Shown: positions 53,525 through 64,000 of the stretch, one piece after another | How positions within the stretch are numbered: the stretch's first letter is position 1 | How the letters are laid out: each line of letters begins with the position of its first letter | From: Fulvia fulva | Lineage: Eukaryota > Ascomycota > Dothideomycetes > Mycosphaerellales > Mycosphaerellaceae | Assembly (NCBI RefSeq): GCF_020509005.1 | Contig: NC_063012.1 | Span: 6,262,001 to 6,326,000, forward strand | Length of the DNA: 64,000 nucleotides | Direction: 5' to 3' | Made by a program: the position numbers and the translations under genes | Notes under the pieces: model-generated | The model's database searches: none | What the model was told of the DNA's origin: nothing | The model's input: only the letters and a program-made list of their open reading frames with translations

Positions 53525-54421
53525 CTACTTTCCCGTCAGTGAAGTCGGGAAAAGCCTTTCGCCGCGTCGACTCCGCCAGGCGTTCGTAGCTGCTAGAAGA
53601 TCATCGCACCCTTGAAGCAGTTGTGAGAATCGTCGGATCCACAGCTCCGATAGCTCCCAGCTGGCGAGCTGTTCCGGCGAGCTCCAAACAACCAAGCCGC
53701 CTCTCAACCATTGTCCTTGTATGTTGGTTAGCGCACCTGAAGCTCTGAGGTCGGTCGTAAATGAGTTGGCGTCCAGCTGTCGAGTTGCGATAGCTCGTAG
53801 GATGTTATATCGTAGTCGAGGATGAGGTATGGTGTCAATGATAGGATCATGTTGCACTTGATATTGTAGTTGTATAGGTTGCAGTGCTGCTGTCAGCCCA
53901 CTTTTGGAAGGACGTGGCGTGACTGCTGGGGTCGCGCTCTGCAGAGCTGCAAGATTGACACCAATTGATGTAGCATTGGCCGCCGCCGCTGCGAGGAGAT
54001 TGCGGTTGATGAGTTGTGCCAACTCGTCCCAAACTCGTCCTGTTGCTGGATCGGCTACTCCATTCGGCTGAGTGGTGGAAGGTGCGGAGGTAGGCTGACT
54101 TTCTGCCGAAGAATGCTGTGGCTCATCCTCATCATCTGCGGCCGGAGACTCCTCATCACCTTGCTCAGATGATGGTTCGCTGGAAGCAGTCCTCGCCTTG
54201 TACAATCTGGGAGACTCTCCTGCTCGTTGTCTCTGACGGAATGCTCTTTGATTCAGCCGATTCTGTATGCGCCTCCTTTCCTGTGGATCATTCTTGCCAC
54301 GCCAGTTCTCGTTCGTTACAGAGCATATCCGTATGCTCGGGTCGGCTGGCGGACTTTGAGACATGTAGTAATCCCTCGAGTAGTCATCCATCGTGGTATA
54401 CTCGCGCTTGATATGCATCAT
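53525..54421 (-). CDS. bZIP transcription factor of the fungal bZIP/DUF3425 type
   Basis: Single exon, 298 residues from the ATG pair at 54416-54421, or 288 from the ATG at 54391. The basic region is DPQERRRIQNRLNQRAFRQRQ with the N-x7-R signature of bZIP factors, but the leucine zipper after it is very short, as is common in this fungal group. An acidic Ser/Glu linker follows. The C-terminal half resembles DUF3425 (HPRLRYNILRAIAT; GLVVWSSPEQLASWELSELWIRRF). Such factors regulate stress or secondary metabolism genes. No cluster is adjacent here. Confidence 0.82.
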   Translation of the reverse strand: MMHIKREYTTMDDYSRDYYMSQSPPADPSIRICSVTNENWRGKNDPQERRRIQNRLNQRAFRQRQRAGESPRLYKARTASSEPSSEQGDEESPAADDEDEPQHSSAESQPTSAPSTTQPNGVADPATGRVWDELAQLINRNLLAAAAANATSIGVNLAALQSATPAVTPRPSKSGLTAALQPIQLQYQVQHDPIIDTIPHPRLRYNILRAIATRQLDANSFTTDLRASGALTNIQGQWLRGGLVVWSSPEQLASWELSELWIRRFSQLLQGCDDLLAATNAWRSRRGERLFPTSLTGK

Positions 54422-55473
54422 CGTCGTGGCAAAACCTTTCCTGTAAATATCTGTGGGTTTAGATTGACAGTGTGGCGAAAGAAGACGAGCATGCCACCGA
54501 GGGAGAAGATTGCAGACAGCATATGTCATCTCGAGCCAGATGATATGGGCCAACGAGGTCGGTCCTGAGTCATCTGCATCATCTGCATACTTGTTGACAT
54601 TGCAAGGCGCTTGCAAATACGACGTACGCAACCACTAGCAAACGATAAGGACAAGTACTGCCGTGAGCTGCAGTCGTCTAAGATGTCGCAGGCTCGGGCG
54701 TGCATGCCGGATCGCTAAGTGTGGTGGTCGCAGGCGCGTGAAGCACTTTCCGGCGGATGCTGCAGCGCAGACTGCACCGCGTGCATACCTTAGAGCCTCT
54801 CTATTCTTGCAAACAACGCACGATTTGACTTCGATGACCGTCCGCTGGCCGGGTGCCGGTGCTTGGCTGCATGATCAGAAATCCCAATAATGGGCATTGA
54901 CCTCAGCCCTGCGGTCTCGCGTACCGTGATGAGTACATTATTCCTTGCTGAGCTAAGGCAGGTATCAGCAATGCGGGCTGGGCTTGGGCTGGCGTGGCTG
55001 GGTCTGCTGGCTCGCCGTGCACCTTATCCTTTGGGCAAAAGCAACTGGAGAGAGTGCACGCGGGTCGCTGTATCCGCCGAGGTGACGATTGCTGCCGCTG
55101 CCGCCGCGTACCGGCCTGCTGGAGTGTTCGCGAAGGTCGGTGGGTGTAACGTGTTGAAATCAGAGTGCTGACGAGGAGGAGGCACAAGGAGGAACGGACG
55201 TAGACCTAGACTACGTCACTCAGGCATTCAGTTCGCGTCGATGTCGTCCACAATGACATGGCACATGGCACCAGCGCGGTATCCCGTGTTGTCCTTCTCA
55301 TTCTTCGCTCTCGCTCGCACACCGTTACGCTGCATGTGCTCGCTCCGACTCATCAACAGCTGATGCTGATTATGCACGCTGCCTCAATGCCACTGTGCCG
55401 TGTCGTCGGATGAACGCTGCACTGTGCCTCAGCTGAACTTCACGCCCTGTCTTGGCCTGACACATCGCCCGCG
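54422..55473. promoter_or_regulatory. Divergent upstream region of the bZIP and fatty-acid-hydroxylase-family genes
   Basis: This is about 1.05 kb between two outward-facing starts. The plus-strand frame at 54890-55171 and others are Ala/Arg-rich without structure. No specific elements are claimed. Confidence 0.45.
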
Positions 55474-56777
55474 ATGTCTGCCCTTCCATCGATCCGCGAC
55501 AAAGCATTGTACCGCTACGCCTACCTCCAAGGTCGAACATCCGCCCTGCCGTCAAGCTTCTCCGACCTCTCTGGCGCGCTGGTGCGCAAAGTCGCCAGCT
55601 TCGTCACCCTACCGCTACCGCTTCTGTCGTTCCTAGCCGTGCCACTGTATGGCGGCTCGTCGACAACGGCGAGCCTGGTTTTCTTCTATGCCACATGGAC
55701 TACATGTATCTTGGTCATGAGGTTGGCGTCCTAAACGAGAATGACCTCATCGCATAAGCTGATGCATGCAGTCACGATCCCATCCTGCTCGAGATTGGTG
55801 GCACTCTTGCAATTCGAATCTTTTGCTTTGTCATCCCTGCTCTTGCCTTCCTCCTCGGCGATTGCATGGCTCCAAGCCTCAGCAAGAGACTTAAAGCGCG
55901 CGGCCACAGATTACTGCCTGATCAGCTCGGTCGTGACAAGCTCTTCTTGGTGTTTGGTGTCTCCCTGAGCAACGTTCTGCTGGCGGTGGTGCTCCAGGCA
56001 CTACTTGAGCAATTCTGCACAGGAGCCCTGCGCATGCGCAGCTTGCTGAAGGTGACATCTATCGTGCCCCTACCGCTCAACATCCTGACCGATTTGTTGA
56101 AGGGGTTTGTCATTCGAGGTATCGTCCATTACGCTGTGCACCGTTGGCTGTTCCACACGTATGATACCATCCTGAAGACCTGGCATCTGAGCTGGCAGCA
56201 CTCTTTGAAGTTCCCATTCAGCCTCGTGGCGTCGTACGATCATCCAGTATGCTTCCTGTTGTCCACCTGGTTGCCAACGTACCTTCCAGCAGTGTTATCC
56301 CGTTGGCATGTGCTCACATGGCACATTTTCCTCGTCTTGACCAGTCTGGAGCAACTCTTTGTGTTTTCGGGATACGCCGTCTTGCCATCAACTATCCTCA
56401 TTGCTGGGATGGCTCGGAGGATGGAGGCTCACTTCGATTCTATTCAGGCAAGCGGACCTGCTGGAAACTTCGGTCAGCTACGGTTGATCGACTTCTTGCT
56501 AGGCACGAGCTGCAAAGGCGGCAGCGCTCTCCTGGACGATGTTCAGGACGAAGCGGAGAAACGAGCAATCCAGGAACAAATTGATGAGGCGGTGCATGCA
56601 GCCATAGCAAGCATGAATAGCAAGAAACGTCCAGGTCAAGAAAGCAATGGTAATCGAGAGCACGGCGAAGGCACCTACAAATCAAGCCCAGACGCATCAG
56701 GTGAGGTTGACCAAGCTGCAGACTCGGGTCACGCTCAGCAGCGCCGAAGTGGGAGGAGGCAGGGTACGAGAGGCTGA
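55474..56777 (+). CDS. Fatty acid hydroxylase/sterol desaturase superfamily membrane protein
   Basis: Exons 55474-55721 and 55772-56777 (50-bp intron, ending GATGCATGCAG) give 417 residues. Splicing restores SHDPILLEIGGTLAIRIF. Hydrophobic segments are at about 33-80, 97-115 and 145-175, and again in the His-rich half. Histidine clusters typical of the superfamily are HYAVHRWLFH, TWHLSWQHS, SYDHP and RRMEAHFDS, plausible di-iron ligands. The C-terminal 110 residues are hydrophilic (Gln/Glu/Ser-rich). The substrate is not predictable; members act on sterols or fatty acids in the endoplasmic reticulum. Confidence 0.78.
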
Positions 56778-57844
56778 CAAGGCATCATTATGTGATTCTG
56801 ATCAGACGATTTGCGAATGGCTTAGCGGTGGTGCAACTTTTCCTCGAGATACCGTCAGTGTGTTACAGTCCAAGTAGGGCTACTTCATTTAGCTACCCGT
56901 GCAACCATTTTTGTGGCTGCGTACGATAGTGTAGACATGTTGTATCTCCCCTTGGACAAGCCAGTGTAAATCACGCATTGACAATTGAAGGCCCTTCGCC
57001 ACGTGTAACAAATCGTAATGGACCGTAATCAAAGACGGCGGAGTGAAGTTGCCACGTCTCCAAGATGCGCGCCAGGCACAGAACAAGTACTATGTGTAGC
57101 ATGCTGTTCTCAACACGGAGGGATCCGTACAAAGTGTGTAAGACACCCTTCACGACAAATTAGTCACAAGCGCAACGGCACATGCCGGCCAATCTCGTCT
57201 GCGGGCTCTTTTCTAGACAGGTGATGGTTGAGCGAGCTATCGTGCACATAGGTCGGAGCATCCAGTCAGATACAAGCAACTGTTACATGAGCGCTCCGCT
57301 GACACGAGTATCCGGTGCCATGGTGTGCATCTTTCTAAAAGCGGTGGAGTTGGGGCATTTTGTGCGGTAGCCTGTGCCAGGCATAGCAACGTGTACCCAA
57401 AGGAGATGTGCGGAGGAAAGCAAAGACGAAGGCTGTCATAGCTTCTTCTGGGACTAGACTGCCCTTGGTAGCTCTAGTACTCTGCAAGCAGTGTGACCCC
57501 ATCTGCACGATTTGATATCATGCCTTCTTCCGGCGCAGCCTTGTGACAAAGCACTAAATGTCTAGAGAACGCTGTCGATAGGAAGACAGTCGTGGAGGAG
57601 GAGGCTTGTGTGCCTTGAGAGGGCTTGAGCATCGTCGGAGACTAGAGTCGGGACCACTAGATGTGTCATTGATAGTGTCATCACCCCTCGGATGCGTCAG
57701 TCGTCTGACTAGACCATGCTTCGACCTTGGCAATTGCGTAAATTCCACTCAACTCAGTCGGATGAGGATATGTGAGAAGACACCCTTCATTGCGTGACAC
57801 AAGGGTATATTGCTCTATCCCAACACTCGTTCGGTCCTCCAGCT
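56778..57844. other. Convergent intergenic stretch of 1.07 kb
   Basis: The 3' ends of the hydroxylase-family gene and of the next minus-strand gene face each other. Only short frames occur, on both strands, without coding signals. No repeat or RNA gene is seen. Confidence 0.45.
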
Positions 57845-59181
57845 TCAAGATGAGTACGTCTCCTGGTTACCTTGCTGATCACTCTCCACCAATGCAGTAG
57901 TGTCTGATCTGCTAGCATCCAGTGCAAGCAAATTGCATCGTCGACCACTGAACCGATAGTTCACAGCCTCAAGAACCAAAGGCAAGTCAAGCGGCATATC
58001 GTCATAGTGAAGCATGAGCAGCTTGGAAGCTTCCTCGCTCACGTAGCGCGGCCATAATTTTTGGAGAAGATATACTGCAGCCGACCGACCATCGATGTCG
58101 ACACCTCTACTCTGCAATCGCCGTGCAACCGAGAGCAAGAACATGATTGTAACCATCTGTTCAGACGGTATCCTGTGCAACAATTTCGAAACATTATTCC
58201 ACAAAATAGGCATCTTGTCGGGATAGTTCTTCGCTTGTGCAATCTTCTCGTAAATGGCCCATCTGGTGTTGCAATCGAGGTCAGCATGAATCGCCTGTAG
58301 GTAAGGACGAGCACGACTTACGCAGGACGTTCAGGTACTATGGGCAATTCCGCAGCATCTAAGCTGGACCGCAATGCAATAACGACTGCTTCTATGCCGT
58401 ATCCGTGCAATGCTTGCATTGCTTCCTGTGGAGACGCACCATCGTCAAAGCTGTCCTGCAATGAGCAGGCCTGCTGGCGAAGCTCAGGATCGGTAGACGT
58501 CATCTTCGCGCTCCCAAGCTGTGCGGGCAGCCTTGCCGTCAGCAGCATAGTTCCGCATATCGCAGCAGCGGGTGGTATGGTGGCTGTGAACGAACTTCGC
58601 CAGTATCCATGATAGTCTCTCGACAACATCTCCACTTCTGCAAAGCCGGCGGGAGAATGCCGCGGATTCGAAAATGCTTTTGATCTTGTCGAAGTCGCTC
58701 TCGACTTACTGCGGGGATTTACATCTGTGGAGAGTCTCCCGTGAGATTGTATACCTGATTGTATACCTGTCTCGGTGTCATGTAGGTGGCTGTCTTCGTC
58801 GAGATCGAGAGGGCCTTCGGCCAGCGATGCCAGAGCAAGCGTCGCATTGGCTGCGCTGTCAAATGCGCCAGCAGTCTCTTTGTGGGCAGATAAGCCACGT
58901 GGTGAAGGGCCATGCAGCTGATATGAGTTGGAGTATGCGGAGGATCTTGTGGAAGTTGATGAAGCAGTACTGGTCGAGAGACACGATTTAGTCGTGGAAG
59001 AGGAATGCCTTCTGCTGGAAACGCTGGAATCTGTCGAAGCCGCACTCCTTGACAGCCACGACGGCATCCATTTCGCGCTCAACGTCCTCATACTTTTCGA
59101 TGACGAGGCGGAAGACACAGAAATGCTGGCCATCGAGTCTACCCGCTGTGGCCAAAGATCTGCCGTTGGTGATGCCTCCAT
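57845..59181 (-). CDS. Unrecognised Ser-rich protein, faint RhoGAP-like resemblance
   Basis: Exon 1 is 58339-59181 and exon 2 57845-58294, with a proposed 44-bp intron (GTACCTGAAC...CTACAG, phase 0), giving 430 residues. An alternative GTAAGT donor nearby would leave an intron of only 27 bp and break the frame. Residues 1-140 are Ser/Thr-rich. The segment ALHGYGIEAVVIALRSSLDA, then AELPI, recalls the RhoGAP helix H.VA..LK..LRELP, and ILWNNVSKLLHRIPSEQM with a following hydrophobic helix recalls its next part. The arginine finger region is not clear, so an active GAP is not claimed. The start is ATG 59179-59181. Confidence 0.55.
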
Positions 59182-59886
59182 GTCCACGGTGTTCTTGTCA
59201 CTTTCGCGTCTCGCAGTCTCTTTGTTGTTGGTGAAAACAGTATCGATGGACAGGTCTTGCGTGGACGAACAACGAGTGTCAGGAGCTGCCGAGATTAGAA
59301 AGAAAGGCGAAGATCAGTGGAAGAGCAGACTACGAAGGGGTAAGTAGAGCAAGCAGCCCGAAGTGGACCTCGCTGGGGTACTTTGTACGGCGTCAGAAGA
59401 CATGAGATTGATCATATCGGGAACGATAGATGCGGCTGCACACAATCGGCGTCTGCTGCAGTCTGACTGACCCAACAGCATGGCACGGCTGTTTCGTCCG
59501 CCTGGGACCAACGAATCTGTCAAGATGGCCTCGCATGTGGTGGAAGTGATGTCGTGGGGCTGGTAGCAGAGTCCCAACGATTGAGCGCGCGCATGCCGCT
59601 GCTGAATCCTAGCAACGCATCAGTCCATGTTCTGCATCTTCCCCCGCAGGCAGCCATTAGCAATATACATGAGACTAACAGGGCGAGATGTGGTGGATGT
59701 TGTAAAACAATAAGGCGCCGCGGAAGGCCTCCCCAGCCGAGTGGTCGTTGGTCGTTCTTCTTTACGCGCGACACTAGCAAGGATCTTGGTCGGCCCGCGC
59801 CGTAAGTCCGCTAGCGCCAGAAATCTTTCGATGTCGTCTTTCTTTCGCGCCATCCTCGTGCGTTGCCGCCCTTTCTCTTGCTCAGC
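59182..59886. promoter_or_regulatory. Divergent upstream region of the RhoGAP-like gene and SAS10
   Basis: This 705-bp region lies between outward-facing starts. Short frames have no supporting features. The TCTTTCTTTCGCG and CCCTTTCTCTTG pyrimidine stretches just before the SAS10 start look like a fungal leader. Confidence 0.45.
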
Positions 59887-61755
59887 ATGGCGAAGAAGAG
59901 GAAAGCCGCCGCTCAGGCGGAAGTGTCGGCGGATCCCATCGAACTCGATCCGCGCGAATCGAGGAAGAAGATCCGGACTTACGAGGATGTCGCCGACTCG
60001 GATGATGAATTCCACTTGAACCAGGACGAGATCCGGCTTGGCGAAGGCCCAGAGGTGAAACGCAAACGAAGACAGGCAGAACAAGAGGAGTTTCTGCAGC
60101 AATCGGATGAAGAGGTTGTGGGGTATTCTGAGGCTGAGGCATCTGACTTCGATGGCGACGATGCCGATACGTCCCACGCGAACATCGCACAGTCGGACTC
60201 GGACGATGAGGCCATTGGTGGTGCAGCAGAAGATGAGGATGAAGTTGGGTGGGGCGCTTCCAAGGCAGATCTCTATGGCGAAGATGAAATCGACACGGAG
60301 GAACGTGCCCTTGAGCAAGAGGCTGAAGCCATTCGTTTGCAGAAGAAGCAGCTACAGGCCATGCAGACAGCAGATTACGGTTTCGACGAAGACGAATGGC
60401 AGCGAGATGCCTTCAAGCATGATAACCAATCCTCAGACAAACGAGGGGTCGTCACTGAGGTCCTCCCCCAGCTCCAGATTGCCCCAGATCTCAGCTTTTT
60501 GGAGCGGTTGAAGCTGCTCAAGGCTCGATACCCAGAGTTTGATCCGCTGAGCAAAGAGTTGGTGCGTCTTCAGGGAATACATGCGCGTCTCCTAGGAGCC
60601 GCCGAGACGTCGCCCGTTGCTCGAACGAAGCTCCGAGCCGCGTCCGCGTACATCGGAGCTCTTGTGATGTATTTCTCACTCTTCACATCTACCGCTGCAC
60701 AAGGCAAGCCAGAAGCGACTGCGATGTCCGCAGTACAACTGCGAGATCATCCCGTCATGGACAGCTTGGTCAAGGCCCGCGAGTTTTGGAACGAGGTTGG
60801 GCCACTTTCCGAGACACCGAGTCAGAGCAGCGATGCCCTTATCATGAAGGAGAAGACGTCATATGTCAGTGATCCGCTGGAAGTCGAAGAGTCAGCGGTC
60901 AGGACTGTCATAGCACCGAGAAAGTCGAGGGCGCAACGTTTTGCCGAAGCCACTGAAGCTGCTGAGCAGCAGCGGAGAGCGGAGAGACTGAAGAGAACAG
61001 AAGCAGGTCTCGCAGATCTAGATGCCTTGATTGCACCTTCGAAACCACTCAAATCGACCAGTCGGCGAGTGCAACAAGAGGATGACGACTCGGATTTGGG
61101 TGAGGAGGCACCGCTGACTGCTCGCGAGGCTGCCGATAAGGCACAGAAGAAGAAGAGCCTCCGATTCTACACGTCACAAATTGCTCAAAAGGCCAACAAG
61201 CGCGGCACAGCGGGCAGGAACGCCGGAGGCGATGATGACATTCCTTACAGAGAAAGACTGAAAGATCGACAAGCTCGTCTGAACGCCGAAGCCACCAATC
61301 GTGGCAAGCGTGATGATGATGGCGGTGCGGACCTAGATGGACAGAGCGATGAAGAGGACCATCGACAAGCGAAGCAGATCAGAGAGGAAGCGGATGAGGA
61401 TGACTACTACGACCTTGTTGCTGCGCGAGCGTCAAAGAAGAAGCTTGACAGGGCAAATTTGGCAGCAGCACAAAAGCAAGCAGCTCTTGAAGGCGGTCGC
61501 GTGGTCCCAGAGGAAGTCGTAGGAACGGACGGCAAGCGCAAAATATCATATCTCATTGAGAAGAACAAAGGTCTCACTCCCCACCGGAAGAAGGACGTAC
61601 GGAACCCGCGGGTCAAGAAGAAGAAGAAATATGAGGAGAAAAAGAAGAAACTGGCGTCTATCAAGCCCGTGTACAAAGGAGGGGAGGGCCGTGGAGGATA
61701 TGGAGGAGAACTTACTGGTATCAAGAAGGGGCTTGTCAAGAGCACCAAACTGTAG
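59887..61755 (+). CDS. SAS10: Small-subunit processome protein Sas10/Utp3
   Basis: Single exon, 622 residues. The N-terminal 170 residues are highly acidic. A Sas10/Utp3/C1D domain covers about 205-290 (FLERLKLLKARYPEFDPLSK; LRAASAYIGALVMYF). The conserved Sas10 C-terminal domain ends the protein (KRKISYLIEKNKGLTPHRKK, then DVRNPRVKKKKKYEEKKKKL and GGYGGELTGIKKGLVKS). The factor is part of the U3-containing processome that makes 18S rRNA in the nucleolus. ATG 59887 (CAGCATGG) is the first in frame. Upstream codons use non-ATG starts only. Confidence 0.92.
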   Translation: MAKKRKAAAQAEVSADPIELDPRESRKKIRTYEDVADSDDEFHLNQDEIRLGEGPEVKRKRRQAEQEEFLQQSDEEVVGYSEAEASDFDGDDADTSHANIAQSDSDDEAIGGAAEDEDEVGWGASKADLYGEDEIDTEERALEQEAEAIRLQKKQLQAMQTADYGFDEDEWQRDAFKHDNQSSDKRGVVTEVLPQLQIAPDLSFLERLKLLKARYPEFDPLSKELVRLQGIHARLLGAAETSPVARTKLRAASAYIGALVMYFSLFTSTAAQGKPEATAMSAVQLRDHPVMDSLVKAREFWNEVGPLSETPSQSSDALIMKEKTSYVSDPLEVEESAVRTVIAPRKSRAQRFAEATEAAEQQRRAERLKRTEAGLADLDALIAPSKPLKSTSRRVQQEDDDSDLGEEAPLTAREAADKAQKKKSLRFYTSQIAQKANKRGTAGRNAGGDDDIPYRERLKDRQARLNAEATNRGKRDDDGGADLDGQSDEEDHRQAKQIREEADEDDYYDLVAARASKKKLDRANLAAAQKQAALEGGRVVPEEVVGTDGKRKISYLIEKNKGLTPHRKKDVRNPRVKKKKKYEEKKKKLASIKPVYKGGEGRGGYGGELTGIKKGLVKSTKL

Positions 61756-62242
61756 ATGCAACCCCAATGCACATGGAATATTATGCTAAACCCTGTCCAA
61801 AACGTCTTGGCGCGTATGTTATCATGTGGTGCTGGTAAAGCAAACCCACTCCGATATTGAAACCTCCGCAGCGGCTGGCGTTGGAATGTGTGATGCCCAG
61901 CCGTTCGTGTGGGTATTAGCAAGCCGTGTCGCCACGTAAACGCTGCCCTCCTCAGTCAATGCATTACTGCCCGTATTACTGTCTGTGATGTAATCATGAG
62001 GGCAGGTTTGGATTTGTTGCCAATGGTCGCCTGCAAGGGTCCGCTGGAGCTTTGCCTGTAAGCAAACAGAAAAAGACAGAGGTGGCACAACACCACCGCG
62101 CCTTGGAGACAAGCTTTCAAAAGCACTACTACGAAATCCCTTCTCCAACGGCATCTCAATCGCAGGCACGCGCAAGACTGGGCCAAGGCAAATCCAAGTC
62201 TTGTTGTTGATTATTCACATGTTACACTCTTATGCATCGTCC
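61756..62242. other. Intergenic stretch between SAS10 and the luciferase-domain gene
   Basis: It is 487 bp with both neighbours on the plus strand. A 117-codon minus-strand frame (61822-62175) is open but shows no recognisable family; no gene is called. Confidence 0.45.
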
Positions 62243-63124
62243 ATGGCGACCGTAGTGGCGCAGCTGCTTGGAGCGATGCTCGTAATCGCGGGCCTTTTGC
62301 AGGCGGCGGTGTGCCTTAAGAGCGACTACGAAGCTTTTGTATGTTGGGCCTGTCAATCTCTCGCCTCTACGAGACATTGAGCCATGCTAATGATACCCAG
62401 ATCGACTTGGGCCCCGGAGGCACGCCGCAAACCGTTTATGGATATTTGAAAGTCAAATGCTTGGGTCTTTTTGCGTTGCGAAATCGATTCCTCGCCGCGC
62501 CGATACCGAACGACTTCATCACGAAGCAAGGGTATCTACAGTCCCTGCCTCCCCGCGATAGGCCTCGCCCTGTCACTCGAGGAATTGCTCCACATCGCCA
62601 GATAGACCAGAAGCTTGATGAACACACTTACAAGAAGCTCGCACGTGCAGTGGAAGCCATGGCGCCAGGGAAGAACAATGATATGGTTATCGGCACTTCA
62701 TGCTTCGAGAAGCATGGTACAGGACTGTTCTCCACCGTGCCAGCAAACACAACTTGCCGCGGTGAAATCGTACACCTGTAAGTAAAGACCCAACTAGACT
62801 TACATCTGAGACACGGCGATGCAAGTTCTGATCTTGGCTTGCAGTCATCCTTCTGATGGCTCCTTTCACATGACGTTACACCCTGCAGACGCCAATACTA
62901 TGCTCCAAGCTGGCTGGGGCGAGCGACATCCACTGGCAGGCGTCTTCTTCAAGCGCTTTCTGCCGGTAGGCTTTTGTATGGTTTATGCGCCGCAGAGTGA
63001 CGAGGAAATCGAGACCGTTCTTGAGATAGTGCGAGCGGCGGCGTGGTACGTGAGCGCAGGTCGCAGTGGTTGCACGTTGATGGAGAAGAAGCCGGTGCAC
63101 GAAGAGGTGACTAGAGGACCATGA
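62243..63124 (+). CDS. Luciferase-domain (DUF5519) protein, membrane-anchored
   Basis: Three exons: 62243-62338, 62401-62777 and 62845-63124 (introns of 62 and 67 bp), giving 250 residues. The first exon encodes one hydrophobic segment (VVAQLLGAMLVIAGLLQAAV), a likely signal anchor. Joins rebuild family sequence: SDYEAF-IDLGPGGTPQTVYGYL and EIVHL-HPSDGSFHMTLHPADA. Further landmarks are GWGERHPLAG, GFCMVYAPQSDEEI and a closing AAAWYVSAG. The family name comes from weak similarity to insect luciferase segments and does not imply light production. The function is unknown. Confidence 0.75.
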
Positions 63125-63282
63125 TAGCATAGATACAGCATAGAAGCAAAACGAGGCGAGGTGAGCTGAACAACTTCCATGTGCGTGGACAGGTCACGTG
63201 GACTGCAGAAATTCGGAACTCTCAGACACTGTCAGTAGAATACGTCATTTCATGGATGCTCTTGCCCAAAGTCGCGTTCGTG

Positions 63283-64000
63283 ATGGATCTTGACAGCCAG
63301 CAAGACAAGTTCGCAATTCACGCGGCTTGTCGAGAAGGACAGAGTCAGTAGCTGCAATGCACTGCGCTGCACTGCACTGGGGAAGCATTGCACTAACATC
63401 CTGCAGCACAGAAAGTCGAGTCCCTCCTCAACGCCGACAAGAAGCTGGCAACTCGGAAAGACGACGATGAGCGACTACCAATACACTGGGCTGTCTCGCA
63501 CAATCGCCTTCCCATTGTCCAGCTACTATCCGAGCTGAAGAGCTTCGATGTCGACGCCAAAGATGGCGCGGGGTGGACGAGCTTGATGATGGCGGCAAGC
63601 CTCAAGGATGCCGATGATGTGGTTGACCTCTTGCTTGCCAAAGGCGCCCATCCTGATGAAAAGACGAACAATGGGCAGACTGCACTGCACTTTACTGCAT
63701 CCAAGTCAAACCTCGATACAGCGCGCAAACTGTTTGCGCACAAGGCGTCAGCGAGAGTCAAGGACAGGAGACAGCAATTGCCGCTGCATCGCGCGGCTGC
63801 CGTGGGAGATGTGCCGATGGTCAAGCTGCTGTTGGAGCACAGAAGCGCGCTGAACGCGACAGACATGGACGGCAGCACTGCACTGCACCACGCAATCGCA
63901 GAAGGACATGGTGATACAGCGCTCGCATTGCTAAAGGCCGGGGCCGAGTCGGACAAGGTCGATGGCTCAGGAAAGCTCGCCATACAGCTGGCACCGGATG
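63283..64000 (+). CDS. Ankyrin-repeat proteasome chaperone, gankyrin/Nas6-like (3' truncated by window end)
   Basis: Exon 1 is 63283-63343, then a 63-bp intron (63344-63406, GTCAGT...CTGCAG), and exon 2 runs open past the window edge, giving about 218 residues so far. Five to six ankyrin repeats are visible: FAIHAACREGQTQKVESLL, LPIHWAVSHNRLPIVQLL, GWTSLMMAASLKDADDVVDLL, GQTALHFTASKSNLDTARKL, LPLHRAAAVGDVPMVKLLL and GSTALHHAIAEGHGDTALALL. Length, start (MDLDSQQDKFAIHAAC) and repeat spacing match Nas6/PSMD10, which helps assemble the 19S proteasome base. The stop lies outside the window. Confidence 0.82.

Noticed and set aside
20822..64000. Secondary-metabolite or effector gene cluster
   Set aside because: The bZIP, MFS and aldo-keto reductase genes are separated by housekeeping genes, and no backbone synthase is present.
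1..64000. CRISPR array, bacterial operon or phage features
   Set aside because: No regularly spaced short repeats were seen and gene structure is spliced and fungal.

Overview
The window comes from a filamentous ascomycete. The genes have short introns (44-120 bp, GT-AG with CTAAC/CTGAC-like branch sites), fungal-type proteins (HET domain, bZIP, DHA1-type MFS, PPPDE) and, at the left, a transposon block with the mark of repeat-induced point mutation (RIP): CpA and TpG are almost absent, TpA is very common and every element ORF is full of TAG/TAA stops. A family of near-identical introns (introner-like elements) fits a Dothideomycete, possibly near Mycosphaerellaceae. That placement is inference.

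Region 1 (1-20.3 kb) is a nest of RIP-mutated transposons. A Ty3/gypsy-type pol (+ strand: RT and RNase H at 1-1412, rest of RNase H at 11530-12126, integrase at 13993-14412) is split by LINE-1 (minus strand, 14-bp target duplication), by a Fot1/pogo-like DNA transposon (12127-13992, TA duplication) and by LINE-3 (minus strand, about 14413-19366). LINE-2 (plus strand, 5325-10341) lies inside LINE-1, flanked by a 15-bp duplication whose unoccupied form is preserved in LINE-3. The 3' end of a further LINE-like element and a Tc1/mariner transposase remnant close the block. The RIP mark stops near 20.1 kb.

Region 2 (20.8-24.2 kb) is transitional: a small putative gene and a HET-domain gene lacking the N-terminal part of its domain.

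Region 3 (24.2-64 kb) is ordinary, gene-dense euchromatin: MED16 (Mediator), an Hst3/Hst4-type sirtuin, a PPPDE/DeSI peptidase, RPC25 (RNA polymerase III), a NUFIP1-like snoRNP factor, an MFS transporter with several coding lesions, a CUE-domain protein, a DHX35-type DEAH helicase, an SLC35F-like transporter, an AKR7-type aldo-keto reductase, gamma-tubulin, a long alpha/beta-hydrolase, a bZIP factor, a fatty-acid-hydroxylase-family membrane protein, an unrecognised protein with faint RhoGAP resemblance, SAS10/UTP3 (small-subunit processome), a luciferase-domain (DUF5519) protein and the start of a gankyrin/Nas6-like gene cut by the window end. Several genes form divergent pairs sharing 0.4-0.7 kb promoters (MED16/sirtuin, RPC25/NUFIP1, CUE/DHX35, RhoGAP-like/SAS10). 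There is no sign of a metabolic gene cluster. Many housekeeping genes act in transcription, chromatin and ribosome/snoRNP assembly, but they are not obviously co-regulated.

The most notable signals are the three related introns in gamma-tubulin and the MFS gene, the datable nest of transposons, the lesions in the MFS gene, a 451-bp PIF/Harbinger-like MITE at 43.56 kb, a GC-AG intron, and first exons of only 8 and 12 nt.
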